From positions 5,208,001 to 5,272,000 of the forward strand of contig NZ_LT594324.1 in NCBI RefSeq assembly GCF_900089605.1: a stretch of 64,000 nucleotides of DNA, written 5' to 3'. Of this stretch, positions 49,893-58,375 are shown piece by piece; the stretch's first letter is position 1, and the number at the start of each line of letters is the position of its first letter. Origin of the DNA: Micromonospora narathiwatensis (GTDB lineage Bacteria > Actinomycetota > Actinomycetes > Mycobacteriales > Micromonosporaceae). The translations under genes and the position numbers were made by a program. The notes under the pieces are model-generated. The model did no database searches, was not told the DNA's origin, and saw only the letters and a list, made by a program, of their open reading frames with translations.

Positions 49893-51104
49893 TCAGCGGC
49901 GTAGGGGTTCGCGGACCAGCGGGCAGGACATGCAGCGCGGCCCACCCCGCCCGGAGCCCAGCTCCGAGCCGGCGACGGCGATCACCTCGATGCCGGCCCG
50001 TTCCAGCTGGGCGTTGGTCTCCACGTTCCGCTCGTAGCCCACGCAGAGCCGGGGCGCGAGGGCGAGGGTGTTGTTGCCGTCGTCCCACTGCTCCCGTTCG
50101 GCGGTGACCGGGTCTAGGCCGGTGTCGATCACCCGAAGCTGGTCGAGGTCCATCGCGTCGGCGGCGGCGCGCAGGAACGGCGCCGGGCCGTCGACGCGCG
50201 GCTCGTCGCCGTCCGCCCCGGCGATGACCGTGTACGCCGACAGTTCGCTGGCGATGTTGGGATACATCAGCACGGCGTCCACGTCGACCATCGTGCAGAC
50301 CGTGTCCAGGTGCATGGTGGCCCGCTCCTGGGCGATCGGCACCACCAGGATGGTGTGCGCCAGGCCGGCGGCGAAGACCTGCCGGGCGAGGCGCTCCGCT
50401 CCGGCCGGCGTGGTCCGCTCGCCCACCCCGACGGCGAGCACCCCGGGCGTGAGCAGCAGCACGTCGCCGCCCTCCAGGTGCTCCAGCCCCGGGTGGTAGA
50501 CGAACTCCGTACCCGCGAAGCGCGGGTGGTGGCGGTAGATGGTGTCGGTCAGCGTGGTCTCCCGCCGTCGGGCCGGCATGGCCAGGCTGGTCACCCCGAC
50601 CCGGTCGCCGATCCAGACCGAGGAATCCCGGGTGAACAGCAGGTTGGGCAGGGGATCGACGACGAAGTCGTGCCGGTCCATCAGGGTCCAGACCAGGCCG
50701 CCGGGCCGGTCGGGACCGACCCGCAGCTCCTCGTGGGCGAGCCCGGCGATGAACACGTCGGCCAGGGCGGCCGGGTCGAGGTACCCGAGGTGGTCGGCGA
50801 CCCGCCGACGCAACGTGTCGCCCAGCCGGGGCGACCGCAGCACGGCTTCGGTCAGCTCGGCCCGGGCGTCCGGGACGGCGAGCGTCTCGGCCAGCAGGGC
50901 GGCCAGATAGAGCACCTCCACCCCGCGGGAGCGCAGGGCGGCGGCGAAGGCGTCATGCTCCTCCTGCGCCCGGCCCACCCATGGGATAGCGTCAAAGAGC
51001 AACGCGTCGTTGTTGCGTGGGGTGAGGCGGGCCAGTTCCGGGCCGGGGCGGTGCAGCAGCACCGTGCCGAGCCGGGCGACCTCGCTGTCCACATAGTGGG
51101 TCAC
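49893..51104 (-). CDS. arcA: arginine deiminase
   Basis: 403 residues of the guanidino-modifying superfamily: N-terminal [20 protein letters not shown], then [38 protein letters not shown] with the catalytic His, and the C-terminal active Cys in [12 protein letters not shown]. It hydrolyses arginine to citrulline and ammonia, the first step of the arginine deiminase pathway; no carbamoyltransferase or antiporter is adjacent. GTG 51104 lies 6 nt after a TACGCT box, so it is leaderless; the frame extends upstream to 51176 without family residues. An ArgR-like inverted repeat lies at 51148-51176. Confidence 0.87.
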   Translation of the reverse strand: MTHYVDSEVARLGTVLLHRPGPELARLTPRNNDALLFDAIPWVGRAQEEHDAFAAALRSRGVEVLYLAALLAETLAVPDARAELTEAVLRSPRLGDTLRRRVADHLGYLDPAALADVFIAGLAHEELRVGPDRPGGLVWTLMDRHDFVVDPLPNLLFTRDSSVWIGDRVGVTSLAMPARRRETTLTDTIYRHHPRFAGTEFVYHPGLEHLEGGDVLLLTPGVLAVGVGERTTPAGAERLARQVFAAGLAHTILVVPIAQERATMHLDTVCTMVDVDAVLMYPNIASELSAYTVIAGADGDEPRVDGPAPFLRAAADAMDLDQLRVIDTGLDPVTAEREQWDDGNNTLALAPRLCVGYERNVETNAQLERAGIEVIAVAGSELGSGRGGPRCMSCPLVREPLRR

Positions 51105-51110
51105 CCTCGC

Positions 51111-51116
51111 AGCGTA
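51111..51116 (-). promoter_or_regulatory. leaderless -10 box of arcA
   Basis: TACGCT on the minus strand, 6 nt before the GTG at 51104. Confidence 0.5.
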
Positions 51117-51147
51117 GGACAGGCGTCGGCACCATCCGGGAAAAGAA

Positions 51148-51176
51148 GTGTGAATGAATATGGCATTCATCCACAC
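51148..51176. promoter_or_regulatory. ArgR-like operator upstream of arcA
   Basis: 12-nt arms GTGTGAATGAAT (51148-51159) and ATTCATCCACAC (51165-51176) with one mismatch and a 5-nt centre. It contains TGAAT-N5-ATTCA, close to the ARG-box pattern TGAAT-N4-ATTCA. It lies roughly 45-75 nt upstream of the arcA start of transcription. Confidence 0.5.
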
Positions 51177-51267
51177 TCATTCCGGCGGTCCAACTTGCCG
51201 ACCACCGGGGTGCGCAACGTAGGGTAGTGGAGACATAACTTCGAGAGACCTTTTGCCGGAGGTCGCG

Positions 51268-52005
51268 ATGACTGTCTTTCCCGCTCGTCGAGCCGTGTCG
51301 ACCCGAGCCCTGCCACCGGTCGCGGCGCCACCGCCCCGCGCCGATTCCGCCTCGGTGCTCGACCCGACCCGCCCGACCCCACTGGAGTGGGCACGCCGCC
51401 GCCGGGCCGAGCGGGGTGCCCGCCGGCTGGAGGCGGCCGGAGCCCGGGCGCTCGGCCAACTCGACCACCTCGGTCCCGCCTGGCACGTCGTGGAGTGGCC
51501 CCGGACGGATGTCTCGGACGTTCTCCTCGACCGGGGCCAGGACGACCGGGCCGGGTTCCTCGCCATCGGGCCGAGCGGGCTCTTTGCGGTCACCGTCGCC
51601 GACCACGGCCGCGCCCGGGTGCTCGTCGCCGGCGACGTGGTGCAGATCAACGGCAAGCGTCCGCCCTATGTGGCCGAGGCACGCCGGGACGCCAAGCGGG
51701 CCAGCAAGGCCCTCTCCGAGGCGGTTGGCCTGCCGATTCCGGTCACCCCGGTGCTGACCTTCGTCGGCTCCGGGGTCATCAGCGTCTACGGCCTGCCCAA
51801 GGACTGCCTGATGGCCACCCACCGGGAGCTGGACCGGCTGCTCGTGGCGGGTGGCAACCGGATCAGCCCGGCCACCGCCGAGAAGCTCTCCCAGGTCGCC
51901 CAGCACCCGTCCACCTGGTTCAACGGCACGTACCGTCCAGCGGCCGACTACCGGTGGTACGGGGAGGGCCGAACGGCCGCTGACAAGCGCGCCGCCCACC
52001 GGTAA
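51268..52005 (+). CDS. NERD-like hypothetical protein
   Basis: 245 residues, cytosolic. The middle part (about 65-165) resembles the NERD nuclease-like fold: LGQLDHLGPAWHVVEWP and FLAIGPSGLFAVTVADHG, then VVQINGKRPPYVAEARRDAKRAS. The residues expected at the NERD catalytic ExK are replaced (TVAD), so it is probably inactive as a nuclease. The role is unknown. ATG 51268 has GGAGG 5 nt upstream; TTG 51253 is an alternative. A TAGGGT box at 51221-51226 may serve as promoter, as it diverges from arcA. Confidence 0.55.
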   Translation: MTVFPARRAVSTRALPPVAAPPPRADSASVLDPTRPTPLEWARRRRAERGARRLEAAGARALGQLDHLGPAWHVVEWPRTDVSDVLLDRGQDDRAGFLAIGPSGLFAVTVADHGRARVLVAGDVVQINGKRPPYVAEARRDAKRASKALSEAVGLPIPVTPVLTFVGSGVISVYGLPKDCLMATHRELDRLLVAGGNRISPATAEKLSQVAQHPSTWFNGTYRPAADYRWYGEGRTAADKRAAHR

Positions 52006-52240
52006 CGTCTGCGGGGACGCCACGCCGGCCCGCGGCTCCGCCTCCGGTGGTTCCGTCGGCCCGCGCCGTCGTCGACCGTCCGACCCCGGGCACCCGTCGC
52101 TCCGACACCTGCCCCTGCGGCCCGTCAACGCTCTGGGGGCACCCGGAGCGGTACGGGCGGCCGGTGGGCCCGGCGCGGTCGCGCGGTCGCCGTGCCGACC
52201 GGCTAGCGTGGACGGACCGTCGGTGTACATAGGAGGCGCG

Positions 52241-52696
52241 GTGGCCCACGTCGAACTCTCGCTCTCGGAAGTCTTCGTGCCCGCGCCGGGGACACCGACC
52301 GAGCAGGGGTCCGACAACGTCGGGCAGTGGTCCGGCGCGGTCTACCGGGCGGCCGAGCCGTGCCTGCTGATCGACGCCGACACCACCGTGGTGGCGATCT
52401 CCTCGTCGGGCTGCGAGCTGCTCTGCCTCGGCGCACCTGAGGACGTGATCGGGCGACCGTTGCTGGAGGGCGGCCTGCGCCTGGTCGACTTCACCGCCAA
52501 GCCGAGCGAGCTGACCGAGCAGGACACCGACAAGATCCCGCCGCTGCTCGCCCTGCACTCCAAGCGGCTGGCCCGCGGACTGCTCCGGGTCCAGGGGTCC
52601 GGGACCGAGGCCGGCAGCACGGTCGACGCCATCTCCACCCCGGTGCTCGCCAACGGCGAGGTGGCCGGTTCCCTCACCTTCTTCTCAAAGCTCTGA
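52241..52696 (+). CDS. single PAS-domain protein
   Basis: 151 residues with a PAS-like domain (about 45-150): EPCLLIDADTTVVAISSSGCELLC, split here as EPCLLIDADTTVV and ISSSGCELLC, and a C-terminal ANGEVAGSLTFFSKL. There is no output domain, so it may be a sensor subunit that binds a small molecule or partner kinase. GTG 52241 has AGGAGG 4 nt upstream. The 235-nt stretch before it (52006-52240) shows no gene; a weak TAGCGT box lies at 52204. No adjacent partner explains its target. Confidence 0.65.
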   Translation: MAHVELSLSEVFVPAPGTPTEQGSDNVGQWSGAVYRAAEPCLLIDADTTVVAISSSGCELLCLGAPEDVIGRPLLEGGLRLVDFTAKPSELTEQDTDKIPPLLALHSKRLARGLLRVQGSGTEAGSTVDAISTPVLANGEVAGSLTFFSKL

Positions 52697-52759
52697 CCTG
52701 CGAAAACAGGTGACCCGCGCCGCACCCGGCGATGCTGGGGCCGGCCCTCGTCGAGGCCG

Positions 52760-52765
52760 TATGGT
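52760..52765 (+). promoter_or_regulatory. leaderless -10 box of the ACT-domain gene
   Basis: TATGGT, 6 nt before the ATG at 52772. Confidence 0.5.
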
Positions 52766-52771
52766 GCCCTC

Positions 52772-53161
52772 ATGCTCGATGTCGCTCTGCTGCCGGGCGA
52801 GTACGCCGTGTGCCGCCTGCCGGCCGGCTCCACCCTGCCGTCGCGCACCTGGAGCGAGTTGGGCGACGGGGACGTCGTGACGGTGAGCTGGACCGCCGAC
52901 GGAATCTCCCTGATCTGCCCGACCGGCCGGGCGCCGGAGCAGGCGGTCGTCGAGACCCGGTGGCGCTGCCTGCGAATCGTCGGTCCGCTGGACGGGCCGC
53001 TCACCGGCACCCTCGCCGCGCTGGTCGACCCGCTGGAACGGGCCCGGGTGAACGTGGTGGCCTGCTCCACGTACGACACCGATCACGTGCTGGTTCCGGC
53101 GGTGCGGCTCATCGAGGCGACGAGCGCGCTGGAGCGGGCCGGGCACCGGGTGCACCGATGA
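52772..53161 (+). CDS. ACT-domain protein (CASTOR-like)
   Basis: 129 residues: two ACT-like halves with SLICPTGRAPEQAVVE and then RCLRIVGPLDG and VNVVACSTYDTDHVLV. ACT pairs bind amino acids and regulate metabolism. It has no catalytic domain, so it may be a stand-alone sensor or a regulatory subunit. It precedes the aromatic-amino-acid gene pheA by 640 nt. Leaderless start at ATG 52772; a 16-bp palindrome lies 4 nt beyond its stop. Confidence 0.75.
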   Translation: MLDVALLPGEYAVCRLPAGSTLPSRTWSELGDGDVVTVSWTADGISLICPTGRAPEQAVVETRWRCLRIVGPLDGPLTGTLAALVDPLERARVNVVACSTYDTDHVLVPAVRLIEATSALERAGHRVHR

Positions 53162-53164
53162 CCT

Positions 53165-53180
53165 TCACCTGATCAGGTGA
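53165..53180 (+). promoter_or_regulatory. 16-bp perfect palindrome, candidate operator
   Basis: TCACCTGATCAGGTGA is self-complementary over all 16 positions. It sits 7 nt upstream of a TACGAT box (53187-53192), in the -35 region of the lipoprotein gene at 53245, where a dimeric repressor would block transcription. Confidence 0.5.
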
Positions 53181-53244
53181 TCCTCCTACGATGGGCTCGG
53201 CCGACCGGCCGCAATGACGCCCCTCGATACCCGAGGATCGAACC

Positions 53245-53790
53245 GTGGCACCCACCCCACCCTGCCCCACCGCCCGTCGGAAGCCGAGCCGTTCGGCGGC
53301 GCCGCGCGCCGTCGCGGCGGCCATGGTCACGCTGCTCTCCCTCGCCGCCTGCGACGCCCCGCCCGAGCTGCGTGAGCAGGCCGCCCCGACCGGCACCGCC
53401 ACCCCCACGTCCACGCCGACGCCGAGCGCGACGCCGACCGCCTCGGACACGCCGGACACCGCGCCCCGTTCGCCCACCCCCGACCCGAGCGCCACGCCCT
53501 GCGCGTCCGGCCCGACCGGCGACCGGGTGACCGCGCTGCTGCGCGGCCACGCGCGGGTGCTGCCCCGGGACGTCCGGGTCACGGTCCGGAAGGGCCCGCT
53601 CTGCGCCGAGGACTGGCAGTACACCGTGCTGGCGGTGACCGGGCACGAGGAACTCCAGGCGGTCACCCGGGGAAAACCGGCCGCGCTGGAGCTGGTCACC
53701 GCCGGGACCGACGTCTGCTCGGCCGAGGTACGCGCCGCCGGACCACCCGGCATCCGGGCCTTGGCCTGCGACGGCGTACCGGGTGCGTAG
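53245..53790 (+). CDS. hypothetical lipoprotein
   Basis: 181 residues: an N-terminal basic region, hydrophobic stretch and lipobox SLAAC (Cys36), a long Thr/Pro/Ser/Asp linker (45-85), then a small globular domain with GDRVTALLRGHARVLPRD and paired Cys. I recognise no known domain, so only an extracytoplasmic lipoprotein can be claimed. GTG 53245 follows GAGG by 9 nt. It is transcribed from the TACGAT promoter with the palindromic operator above, and ends in the pheA promoter. Confidence 0.6.
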   Translation: MAPTPPCPTARRKPSRSAAPRAVAAAMVTLLSLAACDAPPELREQAAPTGTATPTSTPTPSATPTASDTPDTAPRSPTPDPSATPCASGPTGDRVTALLRGHARVLPRDVRVTVRKGPLCAEDWQYTVLAVTGHEELQAVTRGKPAALELVTAGTDVCSAEVRAAGPPGIRALACDGVPGA

Positions 53791-53793
53791 GCT
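53788..53793 (+). promoter_or_regulatory. leaderless -10 box of pheA built on a stop codon
   Basis: TAGGCT, 7 nt before ATG 53801; its first three bases are the stop codon (TAG) of the upstream lipoprotein gene. Confidence 0.6.
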
Positions 53794-53800
53794 GGTCGAC

Positions 53801-54757
53801 ATGCCGGGAACACCGCCGACCCGCTTCGTCTACCTGGGCCCCGAGGGCACCTTCGCCGAGCAGGCGCTGCGTACCGTCCCCGCCGCCGAGCGGGGCAGCC
53901 GGGAGCCGGCCCGCAGCGTCGGCGAGGCGTTGGACGTCGTACGCGCCGGGGAGGCGGACGCGGCCCTGGTGCCGCTGGAGAACTCGATCGGCGGCGCGGT
54001 CGGGGTGACCCTCGACGAGCTGGCCGAGGGGGACCCGCTGGTGATCACCCGGGAGGTGATCCTGCCGGTCGAGTTCGTGCTCGCGGCCCGCCCGGGCGGT
54101 TCCCCGGCCGAGGTGCGGAGCGTGGCCGCGCACCCGCAGGCGTCCACCCAGTGCCGGGGCTGGCTGCGCGACCACCTGCCCGAGGCGACCGTGGTCGACG
54201 TCCTGTCCAACGGTGCCGCCGCGGCGGGTGCCGCGATGGGCGAGTACGACGCCGCCATCTGCGCCCCGATCGGGGCGACCCGGCACCGGCTGGCCGTGCT
54301 CGCCGACAAGATCGCCGATCATCCGGACGCGGTGACCCGGTTCGCGCTGATGTCCCGCCCCGGCCCGCCCCCGCCGCCCACCGGCGACGACGTCACGTCA
54401 CTGGCGGTCTACATCGCCCACGACCGGGTGGGCGCGCTGCTCTCGGTGCTCATGGAGCTGGCCGTACGCGGGGTGAACCTGACCCGGATCGAGTCCCGCC
54501 CGACCGGCGAGGCGCTCGGCCGGTACGTCTTCTTCCTGGACTGCACCGGGCACGTCGCCGACGTGCGGCTCGGTGAGGCGTTGCAGGGGCTGCACCGGGT
54601 CTGCGCCGGCGTACGCTTCCTCGGGTCGTACCCCCGGCACCGCTGGAGTCCGGCGGCGAGCGACCGGCCGGTCCCCGCTCCGGCCGGCCTCTCCGACGTC
54701 GACTACGCGGACGCGGCGGCCTGGCTGACCCGGCTGCGCGCCGGCCGGCTGAGCTGA
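53801..54757 (+). CDS. pheA: prephenate dehydratase
   Basis: 318 residues: an N-terminal periplasmic-binding-fold catalytic domain with YLGPEGTFAEQA, VPLENSIGG, DKIADHPDAVTRF (catalytic Thr) and a C-terminal ACT domain with GALLSVLMELAVRGVNLTRIESRPTG, split here as GALLSVLMEL and LTRIESRPTG, the ESRP allosteric site binding Phe. It converts prephenate to phenylpyruvate for phenylalanine synthesis. The ATG at 53801 is set by the TAGGCT box; a longer start would pass through the promoter. Confidence 0.9.
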   Translation: MPGTPPTRFVYLGPEGTFAEQALRTVPAAERGSREPARSVGEALDVVRAGEADAALVPLENSIGGAVGVTLDELAEGDPLVITREVILPVEFVLAARPGGSPAEVRSVAAHPQASTQCRGWLRDHLPEATVVDVLSNGAAAAGAAMGEYDAAICAPIGATRHRLAVLADKIADHPDAVTRFALMSRPGPPPPPTGDDVTSLAVYIAHDRVGALLSVLMELAVRGVNLTRIESRPTGEALGRYVFFLDCTGHVADVRLGEALQGLHRVCAGVRFLGSYPRHRWSPAASDRPVPAPAGLSDVDYADAAAWLTRLRAGRLS

Positions 54758-54800
54758 CGCGGCGCCGGACGCCCGGACGGACGCCCCGCGCCCCGGACGG

Positions 54801-55523
54801 TCACTGCAACAGGCCGCCCAGCAGGCCGCCCTGCTCCTGCTGCTGGTTGCCGCCGTGGCGACCCGGCCGCTCCTCGGACGGCTGGACCACGACGAAGCCC
54901 TGGCCGGCGAAGCTCATCGTGAACGCCTCACCGGTGGTCCGGCCGATCAGCGTGCCGAGGCCGAGCTGGTCGGCCCGGTGGTAGCCGGTCTGGAGGCTGG
55001 CCGACCAGCAGACCGCCGCCTGCGGGTCGACGTACGTCGGGGCGTCCACGTTGAGCACCACCGGGGCCCCGTCGGTGGTGATGGCGATCCGGCCGTGGCC
55101 GGTGAAGACGCAGTTGAACAGCCCGGACGAGGCGAAGCCCATGCCGCTGACCATCTTGATCTCGTAGGTCAGCGTGGAGTCGAAGGCGAGGACGCTCGAT
55201 CCGTTGATCGACAGCGCGTCACCGGGCTCCAGGTCGATGATGTGCACGTCCTTGGCGAAGTCGGCGAGGAAGACGTCACCGTGACCGCTGACCTTCATCA
55301 GCGGGACGCCCTCGCCGGTGAGCCGCTGCTTGAGGTACTTGCCGATGCCGCCGGAGCCGAGCGCCTGGAACTGCACCTGCCCCTGGTACGCGACCATGGA
55401 CCCGACCCGGGCCATCGCCTCACCGTTCAGCTCGATCTTGAGCATCTTGGAGTTCTGCAGCCGCATGCCCGGCTGCTGGGACTCCTTTTCCAGGTTCTCC
55501 GCGGAGAACAGCGCGCTGCGCAT
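54801..55523 (-). CDS. AIM24 family protein
   Basis: 240 residues of the AIM24/TIGR00266-type beta-barrel family: MLKIELNGEAMARVGSM, GHGDVFLADFAKDV, VLAFDSTLTYEIKM and SGLFNCVFTGHGRIAI, then GGLLGGLLQ at the C-terminus. Function is unknown; the yeast member is mitochondrial and bacterial members are cytosolic. The start ATG 55523 has AGGAGG 6 nt upstream, the clearest ribosome binding site of the window. It faces pheA (43 nt gap at 54758-54800). Confidence 0.8.
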   Translation of the reverse strand: MRSALFSAENLEKESQQPGMRLQNSKMLKIELNGEAMARVGSMVAYQGQVQFQALGSGGIGKYLKQRLTGEGVPLMKVSGHGDVFLADFAKDVHIIDLEPGDALSINGSSVLAFDSTLTYEIKMVSGMGFASSGLFNCVFTGHGRIAITTDGAPVVLNVDAPTYVDPQAAVCWSASLQTGYHRADQLGLGTLIGRTTGEAFTMSFAGQGFVVVQPSEERPGRHGGNQQQEQGGLLGGLLQ

Positions 55524-55618
55524 GGGTTTCCTCCTGCATCGGGGTGCGCCTGACCAGGAGGCTAGAGGACCGCCGCAATGCCCCGGATCGGCCGAGCGGA
55601 GCGACGGACGGGCACCCC

Positions 55619-55969
55619 TCAACCCCAGCCGAGGGCGTGCAGCCGCTCGTCGTCGATGCCGAAGTGGTGGGCGATCTCGTGCACCACGGTCACCGCGACC
55701 TCGTCGACGACGTCGTCCTCCGTGTCGCAGATCCGCAGGATCGGGCGGCGGTAGATGAGGATCCGGTCCGGCAGGACGCCGGAGTAGTCCCAGCCCCGCT
55801 CGGTGAGGGCGTGCCCCTCGTAGAGCCCGAGCAGGTCCTCGCCCGGGGGCGGGTCGTCCTCGACCAGGATGACCACATTGCTCATCAGCCCGAGCAGTGC
55901 CTCGGGCACCTCGTCGAGGGCCTCGCCGACGAGTTCCTCGAACCGTTCCCGGCTCATTTCCACGGCCAC
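55619..55969 (-). CDS. metallopeptidase of the minimal zincin type
   Basis: 116 residues with zinc motif VTVVHEIAHHFGIDDERL (HExxHHFGIDD), typical of small zinc-peptidase-like proteins of actinobacteria. A short N-terminal MSRERFEELVGEALDEVPEALLGL precedes it, split here as RFEELVGEALDEVP and LMSNVV. The substrate is unknown. The start is uncertain: GTG 55969 has AGGA 8 nt upstream; ATG 55957 and ATG 55978 are alternatives. It is read in the same direction as AIM24. Confidence 0.72.
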   Translation of the reverse strand: MAVEMSRERFEELVGEALDEVPEALLGLMSNVVILVEDDPPPGEDLLGLYEGHALTERGWDYSGVLPDRILIYRRPILRICDTEDDVVDEVAVTVVHEIAHHFGIDDERLHALGWG

Positions 55970-56077
55970 GCCGCCCATCCTGCCCCGACCCGCCGCCACC
56001 CGACCACCTCGTCCGGATCGGGGGCGGCGTCCGCCAGGCGTACGTGGCCGCGTGGCGCGGGTCGGGGCCGGAACGGA

Positions 56078-56506
56078 TCAGCCGAGGCGGGCGGTCAGCG
56101 TGATCTGCGCGCCCGGGGAGAGCAGCCGCGAGATGGGGCAGTTCTCCTTGGCCGCCTCGGCCAGCTTGGTGAACCGGGCCTCGTCCATGCCGGGGGCCTG
56201 GCCGACGGTCTCCAGGTCGATCCGGGTCACGGTCATGCCCGCGTCGGTCTTGTCGAAGTGCACCTTGGCGGTGGTCTCCACCGACGTGTCGGTCGCGCCC
56301 GCGTCGGCGAGCTGCTTGGAGAGGGCCATCGAGAAGCAGCTGGCGTGCGCGGCGCCGATCAGCTCCTCGGGGTTGGTCCCCTCGCCCTCCTCGAAGCGCG
56401 ACTTGAACGAGTAGTTGCCGGTCAGGCCGCCCTTACCGGTGCGGACCGTGCCGGCGCCCCCGGCGAGATCGCCCTGCCAAAGTGCGGAAGCGGTACGAAT
56501 AGGCAT
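56078..56506 (-). CDS. OsmC/Ohr family peroxiredoxin
   Basis: 142 residues of OsmC type: IRTASALWQGDLAGGAGTV, SFKSRFEEGEGTNPEELIGAAHASCF, split here as EEGEGTNPEELIGAAHASC, with the first redox Cys in AHASCFSMAL and the second in ENCPISR. It reduces organic hydroperoxides in the cytosol. The start ATG 56506 lies 7 nt after TAGCGT on the minus strand, so it is leaderless. The open frame continues upstream without family residues. Confidence 0.86.
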   Translation of the reverse strand: MPIRTASALWQGDLAGGAGTVRTGKGGLTGNYSFKSRFEEGEGTNPEELIGAAHASCFSMALSKQLADAGATDTSVETTAKVHFDKTDAGMTVTRIDLETVGQAPGMDEARFTKLAEAAKENCPISRLLSPGAQITLTARLG

Positions 56507-56513
56507 GACACCG

Positions 56514-56519
56514 ACGCTA
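56514..56519 (-). promoter_or_regulatory. leaderless -10 box of the OsmC gene
   Basis: TAGCGT on the minus strand, 7 nt before the ATG at 56506. Confidence 0.5.
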
Positions 56520-56647
56520 ACCGAAACCGGACCGCCCCGCACCGGCCAGTGACGAGCCGGGCACGGAGGGAGGCTCGCCGTCCCTGTCGCCGAGTGCCGG
56601 CTGTGCCATGATTCGACGCAGGCCCGCGCGGAGCGGAAGGGTGGCCG

Positions 56648-57385
56648 ATGTCCCAGGATCTCCCCATCCCCAGGCAGGACAACCGGTCCGACGGCATGAC
56701 CGTCGTGGAGTGGGGTGACGCCGAACCCGCGCCGCCCGGCCGGGTCGGCCGCTCGCTGGCCGGGCTGGGGCGGGACCGCCGGCTGCCGCCGCTGCTCGCC
56801 GGACTCGGCGCGGTCGCCGCGGTCGCCTCGTTGGTCGGCGAGTGGCTGGTGATCACGGTCCCGAACGGTGGCCCCGAGGGGACCACCACGGTCCGGGTGC
56901 CGGACGGGGTGACGGACGTGGGCGGCTTCGGGGTCGCCTACCTGGTGGGGCTGCTCGGCCTGGCCTGCGCGGTCGCGCTCGCCCTGCGCGGTGCCGGCCC
57001 GGTACGACAGAACGCCCGGGTGGCCGGCCTCGGCCTCACGGCCGCGATGCTGGCCGTGCTGACCGCCACGGCGTTCTCCCTGGACGACACGGGCCAACGC
57101 ACCCTCTTCTTCTCGCCCGAGGACGGGTTCCAGGTCGACCACGGGCGCGGCCTGGTCATCGCCTTCGTGGCCGTCGTGCTGCTCGCGGGCGCCCTCTACC
57201 TGTCCGGCCGGGAGGGCGGCGAGCTGCCCGATCCGGACGGCGAGGCCGAAAAGCCGCCGCCGGAGCGTGGCCGGTCGGGCTGGGGCTGGGGCCGGCACCG
57301 GGCGGTTGACGACGAACTGCCCGCCCCGGCCGACCTGACGGTCGAGCCCAGCCTGCCGTTCGCCCGGCCCGAACCACCACGCTGA
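56648..57385 (+). CDS. hypothetical membrane protein
   Basis: 245 residues with about four membrane helices (about 50-70, 97-115, 122-145, 163-185) and a charged Pro-rich C-terminal tail (190-245) ending FARPEPPR. It has no recognisable domain. GGAAGGGTGG precedes the ATG at 56648. Its 3' neighbours are two HAD phosphatases, separated by 168 nt without a gene. Confidence 0.62.
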   Translation: MSQDLPIPRQDNRSDGMTVVEWGDAEPAPPGRVGRSLAGLGRDRRLPPLLAGLGAVAAVASLVGEWLVITVPNGGPEGTTTVRVPDGVTDVGGFGVAYLVGLLGLACAVALALRGAGPVRQNARVAGLGLTAAMLAVLTATAFSLDDTGQRTLFFSPEDGFQVDHGRGLVIAFVAVVLLAGALYLSGREGGELPDPDGEAEKPPPERGRSGWGWGRHRAVDDELPAPADLTVEPSLPFARPEPPR

Positions 57386-57553
57386 GCGGGGGCGCGGCCG
57401 GACACCGGACCGCCGCCACGGGTTGGTGTCCGATTCGCCGAAAAGCCATGGTTGCGACCTGTTCCGCGAGATACGGTTGCGGCCCGCCGGTCGTGGGCCG
57501 AGGCACCGACGACCTGGACGGCTGGCGCGACGGCGGCGGGCGAAGGAGGAACC

Positions 57554-58375
57554 ATGACCCGCCCGGGGCTGCCCAAGCTGATCGCCACCGACCTCGACGG
57601 CACGCTCGTCCGCAGCGACGACACCGTCTCGGCGTACACCCACGAGGTGCTCGACCGGGTACGGGCCGCGGGGATCCCGGTGGTCGGCGCGACCGGCCGC
57701 GGACCGCGCCTGACCGAACTGACCCGCAACGACATCCGCGCCGCCGACTTCCTGGTGATGGCCGGCGGGGGCCGGGTGGTCGACCAGAGCGACCCGACGG
57801 GTCCGCTGCTGCTGCGCGACGAGCGACTCTCCGGGGCGGTGCTCGCCCGGCTGCTCGTCGACCTGGAGGCCGCGGTCGGCCCGCTGACCGTGATGGTGGA
57901 GGCGTCCGACGAGCACGACGCGCCGCTCTGGGGCGACTACCACCCGAGCTGGCCGTACCCGGACCGGTTCGAGGCGCGCAGCCGCGAGGAGTGCCTCTCC
58001 TGCGATGTGATCAAGGCGTTCGCCCGGACCGCCGACCACCACGTCGACGAGCTGCTGGCGGCGGCCCGGCGGATCGTCCCGCCGGAACTGGCCACGCTCA
58101 CCCAGGCCGGGCTCGGCTTCATCGAGATCTGCCCGCCGGGGGTGGACAAGTCCACCGGGCTCAGCGTGGTGGCCGAACGGCTCGGCGTCGACCCGGCGGA
58201 GGTGCTGGTCTTCGGGGACCAGCCGAACGACCTGCCGATGTTCGGCTGGGCCGGCTGGGCGCGGGTGGCGGTGGCCAACGCCCATCCGGAGGTCCGCGCG
58301 GCGGCCGACGAGATCACCCTGCGCAACGACGACGACGGAGTGGCGATCTACCTGGACCGACTACTCTCCCGGTGA
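57554..58375 (+). CDS. HAD-superfamily hydrolase, Cof-type (1 of 2)
   Basis: 273 residues of Cof/YidA-type HAD phosphatase: motif I LIATDLDGTLVRSDD with nucleophile and acid Asp, motif II VVGATGR, motif IV FGDQPNDLPMF. The family dephosphorylates sugar phosphates and cofactor intermediates. ATG 57554 has AGGAGGA 5 nt upstream. Its TGATG junction with the next gene couples translation. The gap before it (57386-57553) contains two direct GGTTGCG copies (57450 and 57475). Confidence 0.85.
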   Translation: MTRPGLPKLIATDLDGTLVRSDDTVSAYTHEVLDRVRAAGIPVVGATGRGPRLTELTRNDIRAADFLVMAGGGRVVDQSDPTGPLLLRDERLSGAVLARLLVDLEAAVGPLTVMVEASDEHDAPLWGDYHPSWPYPDRFEARSREECLSCDVIKAFARTADHHVDELLAAARRIVPPELATLTQAGLGFIEICPPGVDKSTGLSVVAERLGVDPAEVLVFGDQPNDLPMFGWAGWARVAVANAHPEVRAAADEITLRNDDDGVAIYLDRLLSR

